The notes beneath the pieces are model-generated. The model had not been told where the DNA came from and did not search any database. It worked only from the letters and a program-made list of their open reading frames with translations. The position numbers were made by a program, and so were the translations under genes. 64,000 bases of DNA from Nymphaea colorata (Eukaryota > Streptophyta > Magnoliopsida > Nymphaeales > Nymphaeaceae). Of this stretch, positions 1 to 16,340 are shown one piece after another. The DNA is taken from assembly GCF_008831285.2 (NCBI RefSeq), contig NC_045147.1, forward strand, positions 9,206,334 to 9,270,333, read 5' to 3'. How positions within the stretch are numbered: the first letter of the stretch is position 1; every line of letters starts with the position of its first letter.

Positions 1-832
1 ATCCGAGAGAGATTCGTTTCCCTAATGCAAGAATTTATTAGCATGGACATGCTTCTGTGCTTCTTGTAAGGGTCCTCTCGTTAGAACAGAGTATCTTGAG
101 TAAGAGGGAGACGGAAGAATTGAGGGAAGAATTGGGTAAAAAGCATATCCATTAAAATCACAACTACGGGCTTTATACTCCTCTAGAAGAAGTGGAAGCC
201 TGAACATGGAATCGTGGCAGACCTACTAACAGGGATAACTTCTCGCTAATAATGTGGAACAACCCACTACTTAGAACAACCTGCAATTCAACTTTAACTG
301 AAATATTAACTGCCACTAACTATGACCATGATGCCACGACATTAACTACCACTAAGATGACCATGATGCCACGACAGACACTTCCAGTTAAGGTCGTGAC
401 ACTTCTCTAAGAGAGAGAGAGTGTGTGTGAGAGCGGATTCATTTGGTATGAACTTGAAGAGGAAAGAGACGGGTTCACATTTAAGTTGGCTGCTTCATGT
501 GGATTTAAGGTTTCATCTATATTTTGTACAACTTTGTTTTCCTAGATATGTTTGATGGTAACGGTAATATATGCTGCATTTAGCTGCTGTCACGACTTCA
601 CAGTGGAAGTGGGCATCAGTTGGAGTTGTTCTAGCCTCTTATGTAATGTACATTCAGATGATTAAGGAAAGAACTGTTCTTTTGGAAGATTTCATGCTAA
701 ATGTGCGCATGTTTGTTCATGAATGTAAATGACAAACTGGTTATACGTTTATTTGTACTTCATTTATATGCTTCTGTAGCCTGGACATTATGATGGCCAT
801 TGTTGTCTTTTCGTGTTTGGCAAGATATTTCT
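1..832. other. Upstream region of HCC2, no gene recognised
   Basis: No coding region is recognisable on either strand. There is a short GA/GT microsatellite at about 409-434. The last few hundred bases should hold the HCC2 promoter and 5' UTR, but no TATA box stands out. An in-frame TGA at 791 means the HCC2 reading frame cannot extend further upstream without another exon. Confidence 0.5.
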
Positions 833-4764
<3,932 letters not shown>

Positions 4765-5913
4765 AATAATTTCAGTTAGTGTTTTCTACCATCTGGGAAA
4801 ATATTCATCCTTCCCTTGTTATAAGGGAATTTTGCTTTCTTGTAAACTAGGACAATGTACCATAATTTCTAGAAAATGTTACTGGAGTTGCTGGGTAGCA
4901 ACAAAACTTAATTTTATATATTTAGTCAAAAAATTTCAATTATGATGTTAAAGACGTTTACTAGTTCAAGTGTTGTTGCAAGTGGGATTATCTTGAGAGT
5001 GCAAAGAAGTGGCAATCCTGCATGTGACATAATTCACTGAAAGTGCAATATTTTTGTCCTTATAACAACGATGCTGTTCCCAATCTGTACATCTGCAAAT
5101 ACTTTAGGCTCTCATTTCTATTGAATTAGTCAATGAACTAAATCACTAGTCCAATATTCACCAAGAAAGATGGTTATGAATCTGTTTTGTCCTTTTGTTC
5201 TAAAAAAAGCCATGATAGTTTTTTGCTTTATAGGGTCACCAATGAATGTGATCACAGGGATACGGTTTTGAGCTCAATATGGCTCAACTGAGGGACCTGC
5301 ATATAAAGTTGTCTATAAACTTGGAGCCGAAACCAAAACAGAACGTTTTATGCTGATGAGGATTCGGTAATCTGAATTTAAGTGTTGAGTAGGTACCAGC
5401 CAGTTATACGAGGCTCTTGTTGGTGCACATTTGAGATGAGGGAAGACAGACTTGACATGGTTTTAGGATCAACATTTATTTTCATCTGGTTGCAAATAAA
5501 CTTGAAGTGGTTGTGGTGTTTATAGGAGCCCAAGGTCGTGCTTAATTATGAGCTCATGTTCCTGATCTGAATCTGAATCTAGAGATGGGACTTACGTGAT
5601 GCATATGGTCCCTATATGCTTATCTGAAGCACTCAATCTAATTGATCGGATGAAAAGCTTGATCAAGTGGGTCTGGAAGATGATCAATTTTTGTAGTTTT
5701 GGGATCAATTTGATGGCATCAAGGTTTACTTTGCGGATTCTTGAGAGAAAAATCCAGTGCTAATCCTCATGGAAGCAGTGGCAAAAATTTACGGACCCTC
5801 GTATTACTTTTCTAAACATTACCTGTTTCTAGAGCAAATTCATCATGGACGTGTGATGGCTACCTTGGTTGGAAGAATCGTGCAGTTGACTTTGTGAGAT
5901 GCTTTAGCTACCT

Positions 5914-6060
5914 CCAGCGGTGGAGCCATATATGACTGAGGGAGACACGTGCTACCTAACTTGCCAAAATCCCTTTCTAATTATTCACATGTAAGTGCCA
6001 TTCTTTAAAATTTATATACTTGTGATCTCTCTCACTTAAATTTCTGGCTCTGCCAGCGAC
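5914..6060. mobile_element. Possible small MITE, about 147 bp
   Basis: The left end CCAGCGGTGGAGCCA and the reverse complement of the right end TGGCTCTGCCAGCG share an imperfect terminal inverted repeat. The CT-rich segment before the right end resembles sequence near 6650-6700. No target-site duplication was found. Confidence 0.3.
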
Positions 6061-7864
6061 AGTCTCCCTGCGATGCCTTTCAATGAGGTCCTACCTGTTG
6101 CTGGCATTATTGATCTTCTCCTCTTGGCAGCATATGGTTTCCGAAACAACTTCTTAATTGGCTTGGCATCTTCATAAATACATAGTTTAAAACTTGTTTT
6201 CTTAACTCAATCCTGCACTTAGGAGGTTGTCTATTGTCAGTTTTCCTTCTCCTATGTCACTTGGAGCATCATGCTACTGATCATGAAGCATCGTCTGCAG
6301 ACTTTGAAGATTTCGTGGTTTCTTTGCTCAGACTGCTTATCATCTGGTTTTTTGCATGATTACTTCTTTTCATTCTTCATGTTCAGGCCCATATTGTGGT
6401 GCAATTGTTCCTTTAGCTAGGTCAATTTCCCTGGTTGAGCTATTTGGTGAGCTTGGCATTATGATGCCATTTTTTGTTTAACTAGGTCAGTTTCTCTTAT
6501 TGGGACGTCTTTGAGGAGATAAAGGGTATTTCTTCATGCCATAATCAACCATGGTGCAGTTTTACTTCGTTTGTTTCTAGGTATGTACTTTGCTCGGAGT
6601 TCTCCCCATTGTCAAATATGTGCCTTCTCTGCGCCATGTAGCTTGTGTCCAGTGACCAAGGTGGAGCGTGTCCCCTTTTACCTGCCAAAATACTTGCCTA
6701 TTAAAGACACCCAAAATTTTTCCTAATTTTCCATTCCCGTGGCTTTGGCCTAGCTGGTTCTGTAGAAGGCCGGCTTTAAAACTTCAAAAGTTGAATGAAT
6801 TTTAACAGATAGGAAAGAAGTCCTGAATTTTGAGTTGATAAAAGAGATGAAATGTTAAAAAACCGGGTATCAGAACGAGGAATGAATGCCTATATTTGGA
6901 AAATAACTCATTCATACGCATAGTGACGTCCTGAATGACATCATTCAGGCAGATAGTGGACCAATATTTTACACATAGATATAATAGATGGCACAGAAAT
7001 TCAATGCGTAGTTTTATGGTTGAATACGGGCTTGTAATGCAAAATACATGCATATAATGTACTGATATGGATCCCATACTATACGTCCAAGAGCCGACAA
7101 GTGGCTTCTTCCTTTTGGCCATTGTCATCCATCCTACAAAGGGTTCTCCTATGCGAAAACCAATTAGAAAGTAAAACAGATCCTTGAGAAGGATTTTGTT
7201 TTTTCTCACTTAGAACCATGTTGATAAGAGGTTTGATTCCAAAATATTAGAAGGTAAAGGGCTCTCGGGTTTTGTAGTGAAAATAGTAATGTGCTATCGG
7301 AGCACTTCCAAGCATTTTGCCTTGCGTGTATGATATTTGAATTCAGTTATAATGCATGCTTGAGTTACATCTTTTCTTTGACTAAGATTAATTATGCATA
7401 TTCTGAAACTGGATTGGTTATATTCAAAACATAATTGTGCTCTAATTATACTTAATCATTACGTTGTGTTAAGTTATGTTTAATCTAAATGATCAGTTGT
7501 CCGCAATTAAATCTACCATCTAATCACCATATCATTTATTATTTTACAAATTTAAAATCAAGATTTAAATGAAATGCTTTGTCAGAAAATCCAAGTCCCT
7601 CCAAGTTATACTAGGATCCACATAGATAATAGATCCAAATCATCTTAGGTTTTCTAAACTGATCCTACGAAAGATCTAAAACAAGAAACTTTCGAATTAT
7701 CAGCTTTCTCAAAAGGTCTGCATATCCAAAATGCCAATCTTCTCCAAATGAGTCCAATTACGGACCTTTTAGAATCACTGCAAGGTCCAAGAGGAAATAG
7801 TCTCAAATTGACCACTAGATCCAATTATAAAAGTTTCTCAAAATGAGTAAAATGTTCAAAGCAT

Positions 7865-8110
7865 ATTCGGCGTAGAGCCGTGTATTGTAGGTGATCCGAA
7901 CCTGCCCGACAAACAAATGCCATTAGTGCTCACCATACCAACTTCGCGCCCTTTCATTCTTCTTCCAGAATGGGGAATGGGAAAGCCAAAAGACAGATTC
8001 GATTCAGACTTCGTGGAGCCGGTGCTGCTGCTGCCTGCGCATAGGGCCGTCCCCTACTCCCGTCCCGGGGCGCAAAGGGGGTTTTTGTCTAAATTATTGA
8101 AACAAAATCA
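7865..8110. other. GC-rich patch, possible organelle-derived insert
   Basis: This stretch is clearly richer in G and C than its AT-rich surroundings and includes CCCGTCCCGGGGCG near 8060. An open frame runs from 7917 to 8150 (77 aa) with no recognisable domain. The style recalls plant mitochondrial intergenic DNA, but I cannot name the source, so transfer from an organelle is only an inference. Confidence 0.25.
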
Positions 8111-9646
8111 TTTCTCTAAGCTAATATTATTTGACGATGAAAGGCATTAGGATAAGGTCATAAAGGTTTGTACTCATATACAACGGAACGCCTTTGAAAT
8201 GATCGATACATCTGTGCATAACCCATGACTTTACAGTCATGATGACGGATTTAGCCTATAGAGAAAAGGATTCCCCAAGTAGTCGTGGGCCATTCTGAGT
8301 TGGGTATAGAAGTAACGTGATTCTCATGCATGGAGATCATGGACCGTCCCACTTAAATATAAGAGTAACTTGACGTTTCAACACTCAAGACTTAGTATAG
8401 TCATCAACTATTATAAATGGGCATGAGAGAAACTTAATTATCCACATCGATATTATGGGCTATTCCTGTTTTTTTTTCAGACCCTTATGCCTCTACGATT
8501 TTAACTTGCTTTGGGACTTGAATGGACCTGTGGTACAGCCTTCAACTTGGGTGTCATGCCACCATATATGCAGCCTAGAAAAGTAATACATTGGAATGTG
8601 ACAGTGACTGTGGGATTCAACATCAAATCTCTTGAGTGTGAGCCATCTTGCTGCCTGATTGTGCTATGCTCCTTGAGGCGATATCAAAAACTATTCCACT
8701 CATGCAAAATTAGATTGGTTTTGAAAGCCTACTCCAACCTCTCTACACAAAGTATTTCAGAAACATACACATCAAATATTGTTTGATTTGTAATTACTAT
8801 GTAGCTCAATAGATGATTGATAGAAAACTCTATTAACCAATGTCACAAATCTCTGAGAAATATGTTTAGTACTTTATCTGTTACTCCCAGTAAGGCGCCA
8901 AAAAAGAAAAAAGAAAAAAACCCTCCTCTAACAAGTCAAGTCCCATAACTTTATTTCTACATTTCAAAAAGAGGAGCCAAGTATCGAACTTTAAATTGGT
9001 CACTATGACTAGTAATTTTCTTGAAGGAACGAAACTTTGGAAGCAAAAAAATCCATCCACAATATTTTTCGCAGTTGTGATGAGTCGCATTTGCCAAAAT
9101 TGGCAAACTATCTTTCTAAGATTTAAAATTTAGATGTGTCATATGGTCCGATCATCTACAACACAATTGCCTATATTTTCGAAGCCTTAACTTACAAAAA
9201 ACTTCTCGATCGAGAATTAAGTTGTAGGTAATGGTGTTTGTGGTTGACATTTTCAATAAGGATACTGACCTGCTTTACACAAAACTGTGATGAATACAGT
9301 TTCCTTCCTTTTATGAATGATTGTCCCTAGCTCTACAAACAACACTTTTGGGGACATAACCCCGACTTTTATAACTATACAAAAGAATATGACAAACCAC
9401 CAAGGACAATCAATCAACAAGGGTCAGTTTGATGGCCTGGAAATATAATGCACGCCTATAAATAAAAATCAAAATTTTCAAATTCATCCCAGTTTATCAG
9501 ACAAGGGATGAAAAATCTAGCCGGAAACATTTTTTTGGAATTTTAATCCCACCTCGAGAGGTCGAACAAAAATTATAGGACAAAAAATAAGACCTTGCTT
9601 CCCGCAATGGCTGCAAGGCTGCCGCCTCGCGATGGCTGCGCTTGAT

Positions 9647-10427
9647 GCCCTGTTTGGATGGAGGGAAAGGGAAGGAAATAGAAGGATGGAAAGAAAAGAA
9701 AAGGAAAGGGAATAAGAAATGAATGAAATGGAAAGGAAAAAAAGAAAGGGGTGATTATAAAGATTGTTTGGATAGAAAGGAAAAGAAATGATAGAATTTT
9801 TAATAATTTATAATAATACCCCCAACATTCAAAAATTTATCCTTGAAATAAAAATATTTTTAATTGGATTTCCTAATTCAATAAAAGATGAACAACGCTT
9901 ACACTCGACATTTCATTCTATAGTAATAAATATGATACAAATTTATATCAATCAAACAAAACAAATTTTCAGGTGCACTAATTGGATGCCATAAAAATGA
10001 CAAAAACTTAATTTTGATAAAGGGGCTGTTGTGAAATACCATCCAAGTCTCAAGCAGTGTTGGGAAGGGGGAGAGAGAAGGGAGAGAGAGACAGGCCCGG
10101 CGCCTGTTGGAGTCTTGACTAGCAGCGAGGAGGAAGAGAAAGAGCCATGCAAGGTCAAAATGATGTCTTTTATGCAGACGATGAAAAGGGTATACACAGT
10201 AAAAAAATGACATGTTTTTCCTTTCCTTCCCAATCCCTTCAAATTTTAGAGGAATTGGATTTATATTAGAACTCTTTTCCTTTCCCTCTTTTTCTTTTCC
10301 CTCCCTTTGCAACCAAACAAACTTTTTGTTTTCCTTTCTTTTCCCTTCTTTTTAATTAATCAATCAAACAAATGATTGATTGTTGTTTCCTTCCCTTTTC
10401 CTCCCTTTCTCTCCAACCAAACAAGCC
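9647..10427. mobile_element. Non-autonomous DNA transposon (large MITE), about 781 bp
   Basis: The left end GCCCTGTTTGGATGGAGGG and the reverse complement of the right end, GGCTTGTTTGGTTGGAGAG, form imperfect terminal inverted repeats that continue into purine-rich arms. A second inner pair (TTGTTTGGATAGAAAGG near 9763 and its complement near 10300-10318) gives a nested double-repeat layout. The interior has no coding capacity. The ends match the 3203-3496 element. No convincing target-site duplication was found, so the superfamily is open. Confidence 0.65.
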
Positions 10428-10610
10428 GTGAAGCTTCGTCACCCGTGATGGTGTATTCTACATAGAGAGAAAGAGAGAGAGACATTAGAGGGAACCAGCA
10501 ACATTAGAGGGAGAGGGCGGCTCTTTGAGACTGGGTTTCAGAAGAAACCCTCTGTCTTGAGGGTTTACCCAGAGGGTTTCTCCAAAACATTCTGCAGGGA
10601 GAGAGACATC

Positions 10611-10690
10611 ATGGCGAACAGGGAAGGAGAGGGCGGTTCCCCACAACCAGGTCATAAAGGGTTTGAGAAGACATTTGAAACTCACAAAAG
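10611..10690 (+). CDS. Possible orphan first exon, gene not recognised
   Basis: After a purine-rich, 5'-UTR-like leader (10460-10610), an ATG opens a frame beginning MANREGEGGSPQPGHKG and running about 26 residues to a good donor AAAAG|GTACAT at 10690/10691. The frame is hydrophilic and reads like the start of a small protein. I found no second exon in the following kilobases. It may be a truncated gene, a captured exon or chance. Confidence 0.3.
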
Positions 10691-10931
10691 GTACATTTAA
10701 AAGCTTTATTAAACAAATATTTTCATTTTTTTGTGTTTACAGGTTATTTTGATACATCCAATTCAAGGAGTTATGTTCCTGATTGCTAGAAAACTAAGGA
10801 TACCATGTTAGAGAGCCTGATCATGACCTATAAATGATGAGACAAGTCCTAAAATATGGAAAAGCCAAGGATTACGTCTGACACCTAAGTTCCTAGATAG
10901 CCTCTATCAAGAAGCTGTAGGGCCCAACCAC

Positions 10932-11030
10932 CAGCTCGCCAAACATGAAACTCCCCAGCCCGGCCTCCACCCAGTCACCCAGTCAGCTCGCCAAACATGA
11001 AACTCCTCAGCCTGGCCTCCACCCAGTGAA
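10932..11030. repeat. Two-copy 52-bp tandem duplication
   Basis: CAGCTCGCCAAACATGAAAC begins at 10932 and again at 10984. About 47 bases match with a few C/T differences. The second copy ends directly at the left terminus of the element at 11032. Confidence 0.9.
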
Positions 11031-11031
11031 G

Positions 11032-11396
11032 TAAGGATGTCAATACCTCCAATTTTGATATTGACAGAATTGTTTCTAAAGAGTCGGATATGAAAAAATT
11101 AATATCCCATTAATTAATTGGATTAGATTCAAATTTAAGAAATGACATGTGATCAGTTTTAGATTAGGTTTCAGATAAACAAAAACATCTGGCTGTATTC
11201 TGGTTCAAATTTGGAATAGATTTAATTTTAAATCAATATATGTTCTTATATTATAAAAATCAGATTCGGATTGGGTTCAGATTCAGATATGACCTTGTTT
11301 TGTTGGCTCGAATCCAAGTATGTGAATATCAAAAAAAAAAAAAGCAGAAATAAGTAAGGGTATATCCTGTTCAAATCCAATCCATTGACATCCTTA
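11032..11396. mobile_element. MITE with TAAGGATGTCAAT terminal inverted repeats
   Basis: The element begins TAAGGATGTCAAT and ends ATTGACATCCTTA, an exact 13-bp terminal inverted repeat, with AT-rich, non-coding DNA between. Subterminal GGATT-type motifs (such as CAGATTCGGATTGGG and its relatives) recall hAT-like MITEs common in plants. No clear 8-bp target duplication is visible. A fragment with a related end (GACATCCCTCAT, near 16606-16617) lies downstream. Confidence 0.6.
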
Positions 11397-14343
11397 TCAT
11401 GAGCCAAGGTAGAAACTTGTTCCTGGCCCCACCTCAATTTTTTTTTAAAATTTTACTTGTTTATATAAAAATTTTGAAAAATGATATTTCAGCTCTAGTC
11501 AAAATTTAGAAACTTTAATTTGACTCCCCTGATGAAAAATTTCTGGTCCGCCCTGCTTATCATTATGGCATGTAGTTCAGTTCTTCAACCCTTTTGTCCA
11601 CATGACACGCTGGTCAATCTTAAGAGTAAGCATCGTTCTCTCAAGTTCAATTGCCAAGTGTAAGTGTTCCAAAAAAAGAGACTTCTCGTGCAATTGAAAT
11701 TTGTACGCCAAATTATTCTAAGATACGAAAAGTGGAAAGACTTTCTCAGGGCAGTCTGCCCAAGCCCATGGTCAATATAAATAATACGGTCTAGAATCAG
11801 CTAGGGCCAAAGCAACCCACATACCAACGCCCATGTGAAGTCTAATACAAATACACATATCAGTGGGAAGCTTCAATTAAAAACCTAATTTTGACTAGAT
11901 TACCAACATGTATAATCTTTGAACTAGCTCTTACAACCTGTGGAGACTATTTTATAAGCACCCATATACTACTTTGGAAGAGTGTATCTTTCCCTTCCAC
12001 AAAGGATTGATAACATAAGCAGATACTCGTTCAATTAAAAAAAAAATGTAGCAAATTCTGTTTCAATGGTTTTTTTGTTCATGAACGCCTTGTACCAAAT
12101 TAAGAAACCAACCCTTACAAACCTTTCCCTAGAAACTGAACACCTTGCTGAGGCCATTGTATCTCCAGAGGCCATAGCCATTGAATATGTCAAATTTTGC
12201 TTTTTCTTGATTAAAAGAACATAGCATTTTCTCCTTTTGAAGGGACCTTTTTTCCCTTCACCAATTATGCTCCTAAAATAGGATTTTCTGTGATGATGCA
12301 TACAGAAGGCAAGTAGTACAACCCAATTCACTAATTAAGAAGTTAGTAGAGATGAGCAATCCAAAGCACAAAAATGACTTCAACAGGGGAATGGACTTAG
12401 ACCATGCAAGTTTTTTCCAATTCACTTACAGAATTGTTTGTTGTGAAACAAGCAAGGAACAATTAAGGAAGAAAACGATCTTCTCAAAATATGAGGAGGG
12501 CGAAGGAGAATATATATTCCATGACGCATGACCGGAAAAGAAAATGGGAGCGAGATGGACGAAGGCCTGTGAATTGGAGAAAAGGAGAGATTCATTTCGG
12601 ACTTAATTGTAAGATCCTTCATATTTCATTCGGGTACAATTATGCATGTAAATACATAGAACAGATAAGGATTTCGTTTCTTCTTTCAGCCACGTTGTTC
12701 TGATATGCCCTATCTGACATGTTGTATTAAAGCACAGTGTCTTTCCTTTGAGAACTTGTGTTAATGGTTCTTTATGATTTGTTGTTTTCCATGCAAGTGT
12801 AAAGGGTCAGTCTCACTTCGATGAGTATCTACACACACTTCACCTTCAATTATTCCATTGCAAGAACATTCAACCAAGGACAATATACATGTCACCTTTG
12901 GGTATTTCATAACTCAGGTGCAGAATTGTACTTTTTTTTAAAATTTTGTCTCGCTAATCTATAAACATGACAAACACTATCTTTGGTCGGTGTATCTCTT
13001 TAATACGTCTAACACAATTTTGATATTGGGTAGACCAAATACTGGTATAGTTATATACAATTATAAAAAAATCGACCATGCTGATTACAAATACGTATCA
13101 ACTAAAGTCTAATACCGCTTGATGTGGCAATATCAAATTTATGCACTAAGCAGGTGCAAAGTGGATAATATGCATGTTTCCCAAAGCATATAAGCATCTA
13201 CACATTCTCATATCGATATACTAAATCACATAAATATGCTTGAGTAAATAAGGCATACGTCCTATAAATTAGTGATTAGCATTAAAACTTAGTGAACCAG
13301 AGAAATATACTCCAAATAGGCCTGAAATATTGCTCCAAAATTAAACTGATCAGAAGTATAAACCGATTAGAAAATTCCTCAATCTGGTTAGAAAATGCAA
13401 TGAATAAGTCCATCAACCAGTCAAAAAAATGTAAGACTCGGTTTAGAACATACCGGTTAGCATTTAGGACCTCGCGGACCAAAATTGTCCTTGTTCTAAA
13501 TATTTAGAACACCTTGAAAACATAGAACATGTGTTCTGGAACAGGCAAGCTATGTTCCTCCTGTATCGGTTCTATAGATACAAGAACTGATATCCAACTT
13601 ACTGGGACCCAGAGCCTCATGGATCTGAGCTGTTGGATCCAAGCATGGTGGAGACCCACAAATCTTTAACAAGGCTTCAATATAGACAAGAGGATGAAGC
13701 CGGTGTAGCTGCTCAGACTACCCACGATATTGGGCGCAGGGCGCACCGGATGCATTGGTGAGCAGGGAACGGAACCTCATCAAGTGGCATATAAAAAATG
13801 TCTCATTAACTAATTACCTTCGAAACTGGTAATTATGTTTATGCGCTTAAGTGTATGATTGATAGAGATTTGAAAAAAATATAACTATTCCATCTTATGA
13901 GTTGCAAAAAAGTGAAGGGTCAGGCTGGAAGAACGCTTAATTCCAACAGTTTAATATTAACAAGTGCAATACTTGAAAGTTTCTAATTCAGAGAAAATGC
14001 TAAAAAGAAAGAAATCTAGAAAACAACACTACCGCTTACGTGTAAATTAAAGAACACAATGGTATGGTCTTGGCTTTTTCTTAGCGAGTGAGTGGAAAGG
14101 AAGGTGCCTTAATGCAAGAATACCTGTAATTTTGCTGGCTTTGTCGTTGGTGCATACCCTTCTTGGAAGAAAAGGATCGAGTAAGGGATGCAGAGGGATC
14201 AGTCAAATGCATGGCGATTTCGACTCGATCGGATGGATTGCACATATTTTACAGGCAAAACACTGCGAAAGGAATCCGAACCATTTAAAGCAGCACTAGA
14301 CATTCATATGAACCGCTCGTGGTTGCAGCTCCCCACGCATGCA

Positions 14344-14378
<35 letters not shown>

Positions 14379-14868
14379 CACGCACACAAACATATAATAC
14401 GCAGAATTATTATTTTTCCTCTCTAGCATTTTTGTGGCACTGTTTCCCTGATTTTCCTTTATTTTCCTAGTTCCATCAGCATTTTGATTTAAAATTCAAG
14501 ATTGCTTTACTGCATTACAGAAAATCGTGGTAGTTTTTATGGGGCAGTTCTTTCGACTCGCGAGTAATTTTTATTTTCTTGACACAGTGACACTACAGTG
14601 AAAAGTAGAACTTTCTATTTTACATTGTTTAAGATTTGTATTTAATCAATGGTGTTTTTGGTTAGCATTGCTTTTCTAAATTTCAATCGGGCTCCTGGTT
14701 TTTATTACTTTTTGTGTGATTGTAGGCTATGTTAAAAATGTCTGTTACTTGGAAGTATGTTGTTGGTTTCTTCCTGTCCAAAAATTGTGGTCTTTTGCGA
14801 CAATTTTTCTAGAAAGTTGCTTTGGGCTTTTCCATCTCAACGTTGGATATAGTGAGCCTGCATGAGGC
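11397..14868. other. Intergenic AT-rich DNA, nothing recognised
   Basis: No gene or structured repeat can be supported here apart from a (CT)n run at 14349-14375. An open frame on the minus strand at 12035-12331 (98 codons) has no known domain. Another at 13282-13507 overlaps open frames on both strands and looks like compositional chance. Confidence 0.5.
14349..14375. repeat. (CT)n microsatellite
   Basis: About thirteen perfect CT dinucleotides, followed by a short CA-rich stretch. Confidence 0.95.
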
Positions 14869-15120
14869 AGGATACACGTGCATCATGCCAAAGAATTAAT
14901 ATTTTGAAGAGATTCATATGCATTGCCCATCTATCTCTGCACTCAAATTGCTGATTGTCTAGAGAGTGAGAGTCCTCCAAACAATCCTCAGGTTAACGAA
15001 ATTTGGTGCATCGCAATGTTGCCTCAATGGGGGACTCATGATAAGTGCATCTGCCATCTGCAGTTCTTGAATGGTCTTGAACCACTAGGTTGGATGCATA
15101 CCCAACCAAGTGAGCTGTCA
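14869..15120 (+). pseudogene. Fragment of spliceosome factor PRP8 (MPN/Jab1 domain), broken
   Basis: Reading across frameshifts, the translation follows the C-terminal MPN/Jab1 domain of PRP8: GYTCIMPKN, then KRFICIA, then TQIADCL, then [22 protein letters not shown] and [17 protein letters not shown]. These blocks are nearly invariant in eukaryotic PRP8 ([33 protein letters not shown]). A stop or shift breaks the frame between MPKN and KRFICIA and again before TQIA. Residues are missing between PQWGTH and LNGLEP, and homology stops abruptly after SEL. PRP8 is a ~2,350-aa core U5 snRNP protein and none of the rest is nearby, so this is a dead retro-copy or transposon-captured piece. Confidence 0.82.
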
Positions 15121-15347
15121 CACCAAATCAATTGACCATGGATCATAACATATGGAACACAGTGGTTTCAAAGTGCTTTATTGTTTTCCACCACCCATGG
15201 CAGAGAGAACAATAGCAGGACACGTATATGGATCCAACATAGCATCACATTAGTTAGGCCAGCTCCATTTCAACAAGTTGACGAGTCAAATTCAACTTAA
15301 GGTCAGCTCCACGACGGACAGCAATAGGCGGATGGCAAACACAGGTA

Positions 15348-15386
<39 letters not shown>

Positions 15387-15392
15387 TGTGTG
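15348..15392. repeat. Compound (CT)n(GT)n microsatellite
   Basis: Eleven CT units pass directly into about twelve TG units. Confidence 0.95.
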
Positions 15393-15623
15393 AGATTGCT
15401 GAAGCCCTATCAGGCCTCTATTTCACCAAAAAAAACGGATTTTTTTGGATTAAAACTCTGCCATCTGGCAGAAATGAGAACTGGTCGAAGCCTGTCAGCG
15501 GAATGGTCTCTCTCCCTTTCTCTCTCTTTGTGTACTGGTTGAATAGAGACGACAAAATGAAAATTCATTCAAAACAAAATGTATAGTGTCACCAGTCAGT
15601 CGAGGTCCATGCAGAGAGCAAGC

Positions 15624-15629
<6 letters not shown>

Positions 15630-15660
<31 letters not shown>
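15630..15660. repeat. (CT)n microsatellite
   Basis: About fifteen perfect CT units, followed by GCATGCG. Confidence 0.95.
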
Positions 15661-15664
<4 letters not shown>

Positions 15665-15929
15665 GCGTTAGGTGGCAGAGGCTGGAAGCTATACATTTGA
15701 AGCAGTGGAGGCTGGAAGGCATCTATAGCAGGGGGATGGAGGCTCCAAAAAGCGAGTTATAGTACGCCCTCATGTTGCAAGAAAATTTTCATGCACAGAC
15801 CTGCAATGCTGCCACATGGTGACCAAAGGCTTTGAAATTCGATGTAAGAATGAATGTGTCAGTTAGTATATGGTCGCCATAACCAATATACCCGTCTAAA
15901 TGGTAAAGAAGCACTTTATTTTTATTTGT

Positions 15930-16340
15930 CTCACCTTTGTCGTTATCATCTCATACCTCTGTCATACTCCTTTCATTGTCTCAAATGTTATAAGACATGT
16001 TTCTTCATCTTAGACATTGACCCATTTCTTTATCTCATACCCCTATCATTATCTCAAACGTTATAAGTCTCATTTTATTATTTCATACCCTTATCATCTC
16101 ATATGCTAGAAGACTTGCTTTGTTATTTCATACATCTGTTGGCATCTTTGATGCTATAAGACCCGGTTCGTTGTTTCATACCATTGTTGTTATTTTAGAC
16201 ACTATATGACATATTATTTGGTCTTGCTCCTTTCATTATCTCAAATACCATACGATGTATTATTTGTTCTCTGCTCCTTTCGTTGTCTCAGACGTTATAG
16301 GACACATTATTTGATCTCATCTCTTTCATTCTCGTATGAA
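15930..16340. repeat. Degenerate minisatellite, units about 45-75 bp
   Basis: A module resembling CTCATACCCCTTTCATT followed by TCTCAAACGTTATAAGAC recurs about seven times with strong divergence. ACGTTATAAG-type cores lie near 15985, 16060, 16105, 16155, 16200, 16250 and 16295. There is no coding potential. Confidence 0.6.

Larger units (their letters stand above)
4765..9646. other. Intergenic region downstream of HCC2, mostly unrecognised
   Basis: No gene can be supported. It must hold the HCC2 3' UTR. It also contains a weak inverted-repeat element at 5914-6060 and a GC-richer patch at about 7865-8110 of possible organellar origin. Short open frames at 6802-7209 (-), 8511-8786 (+) and 8881-9090 (-) resemble no family I know and look like chance. 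Confidence 0.5.
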
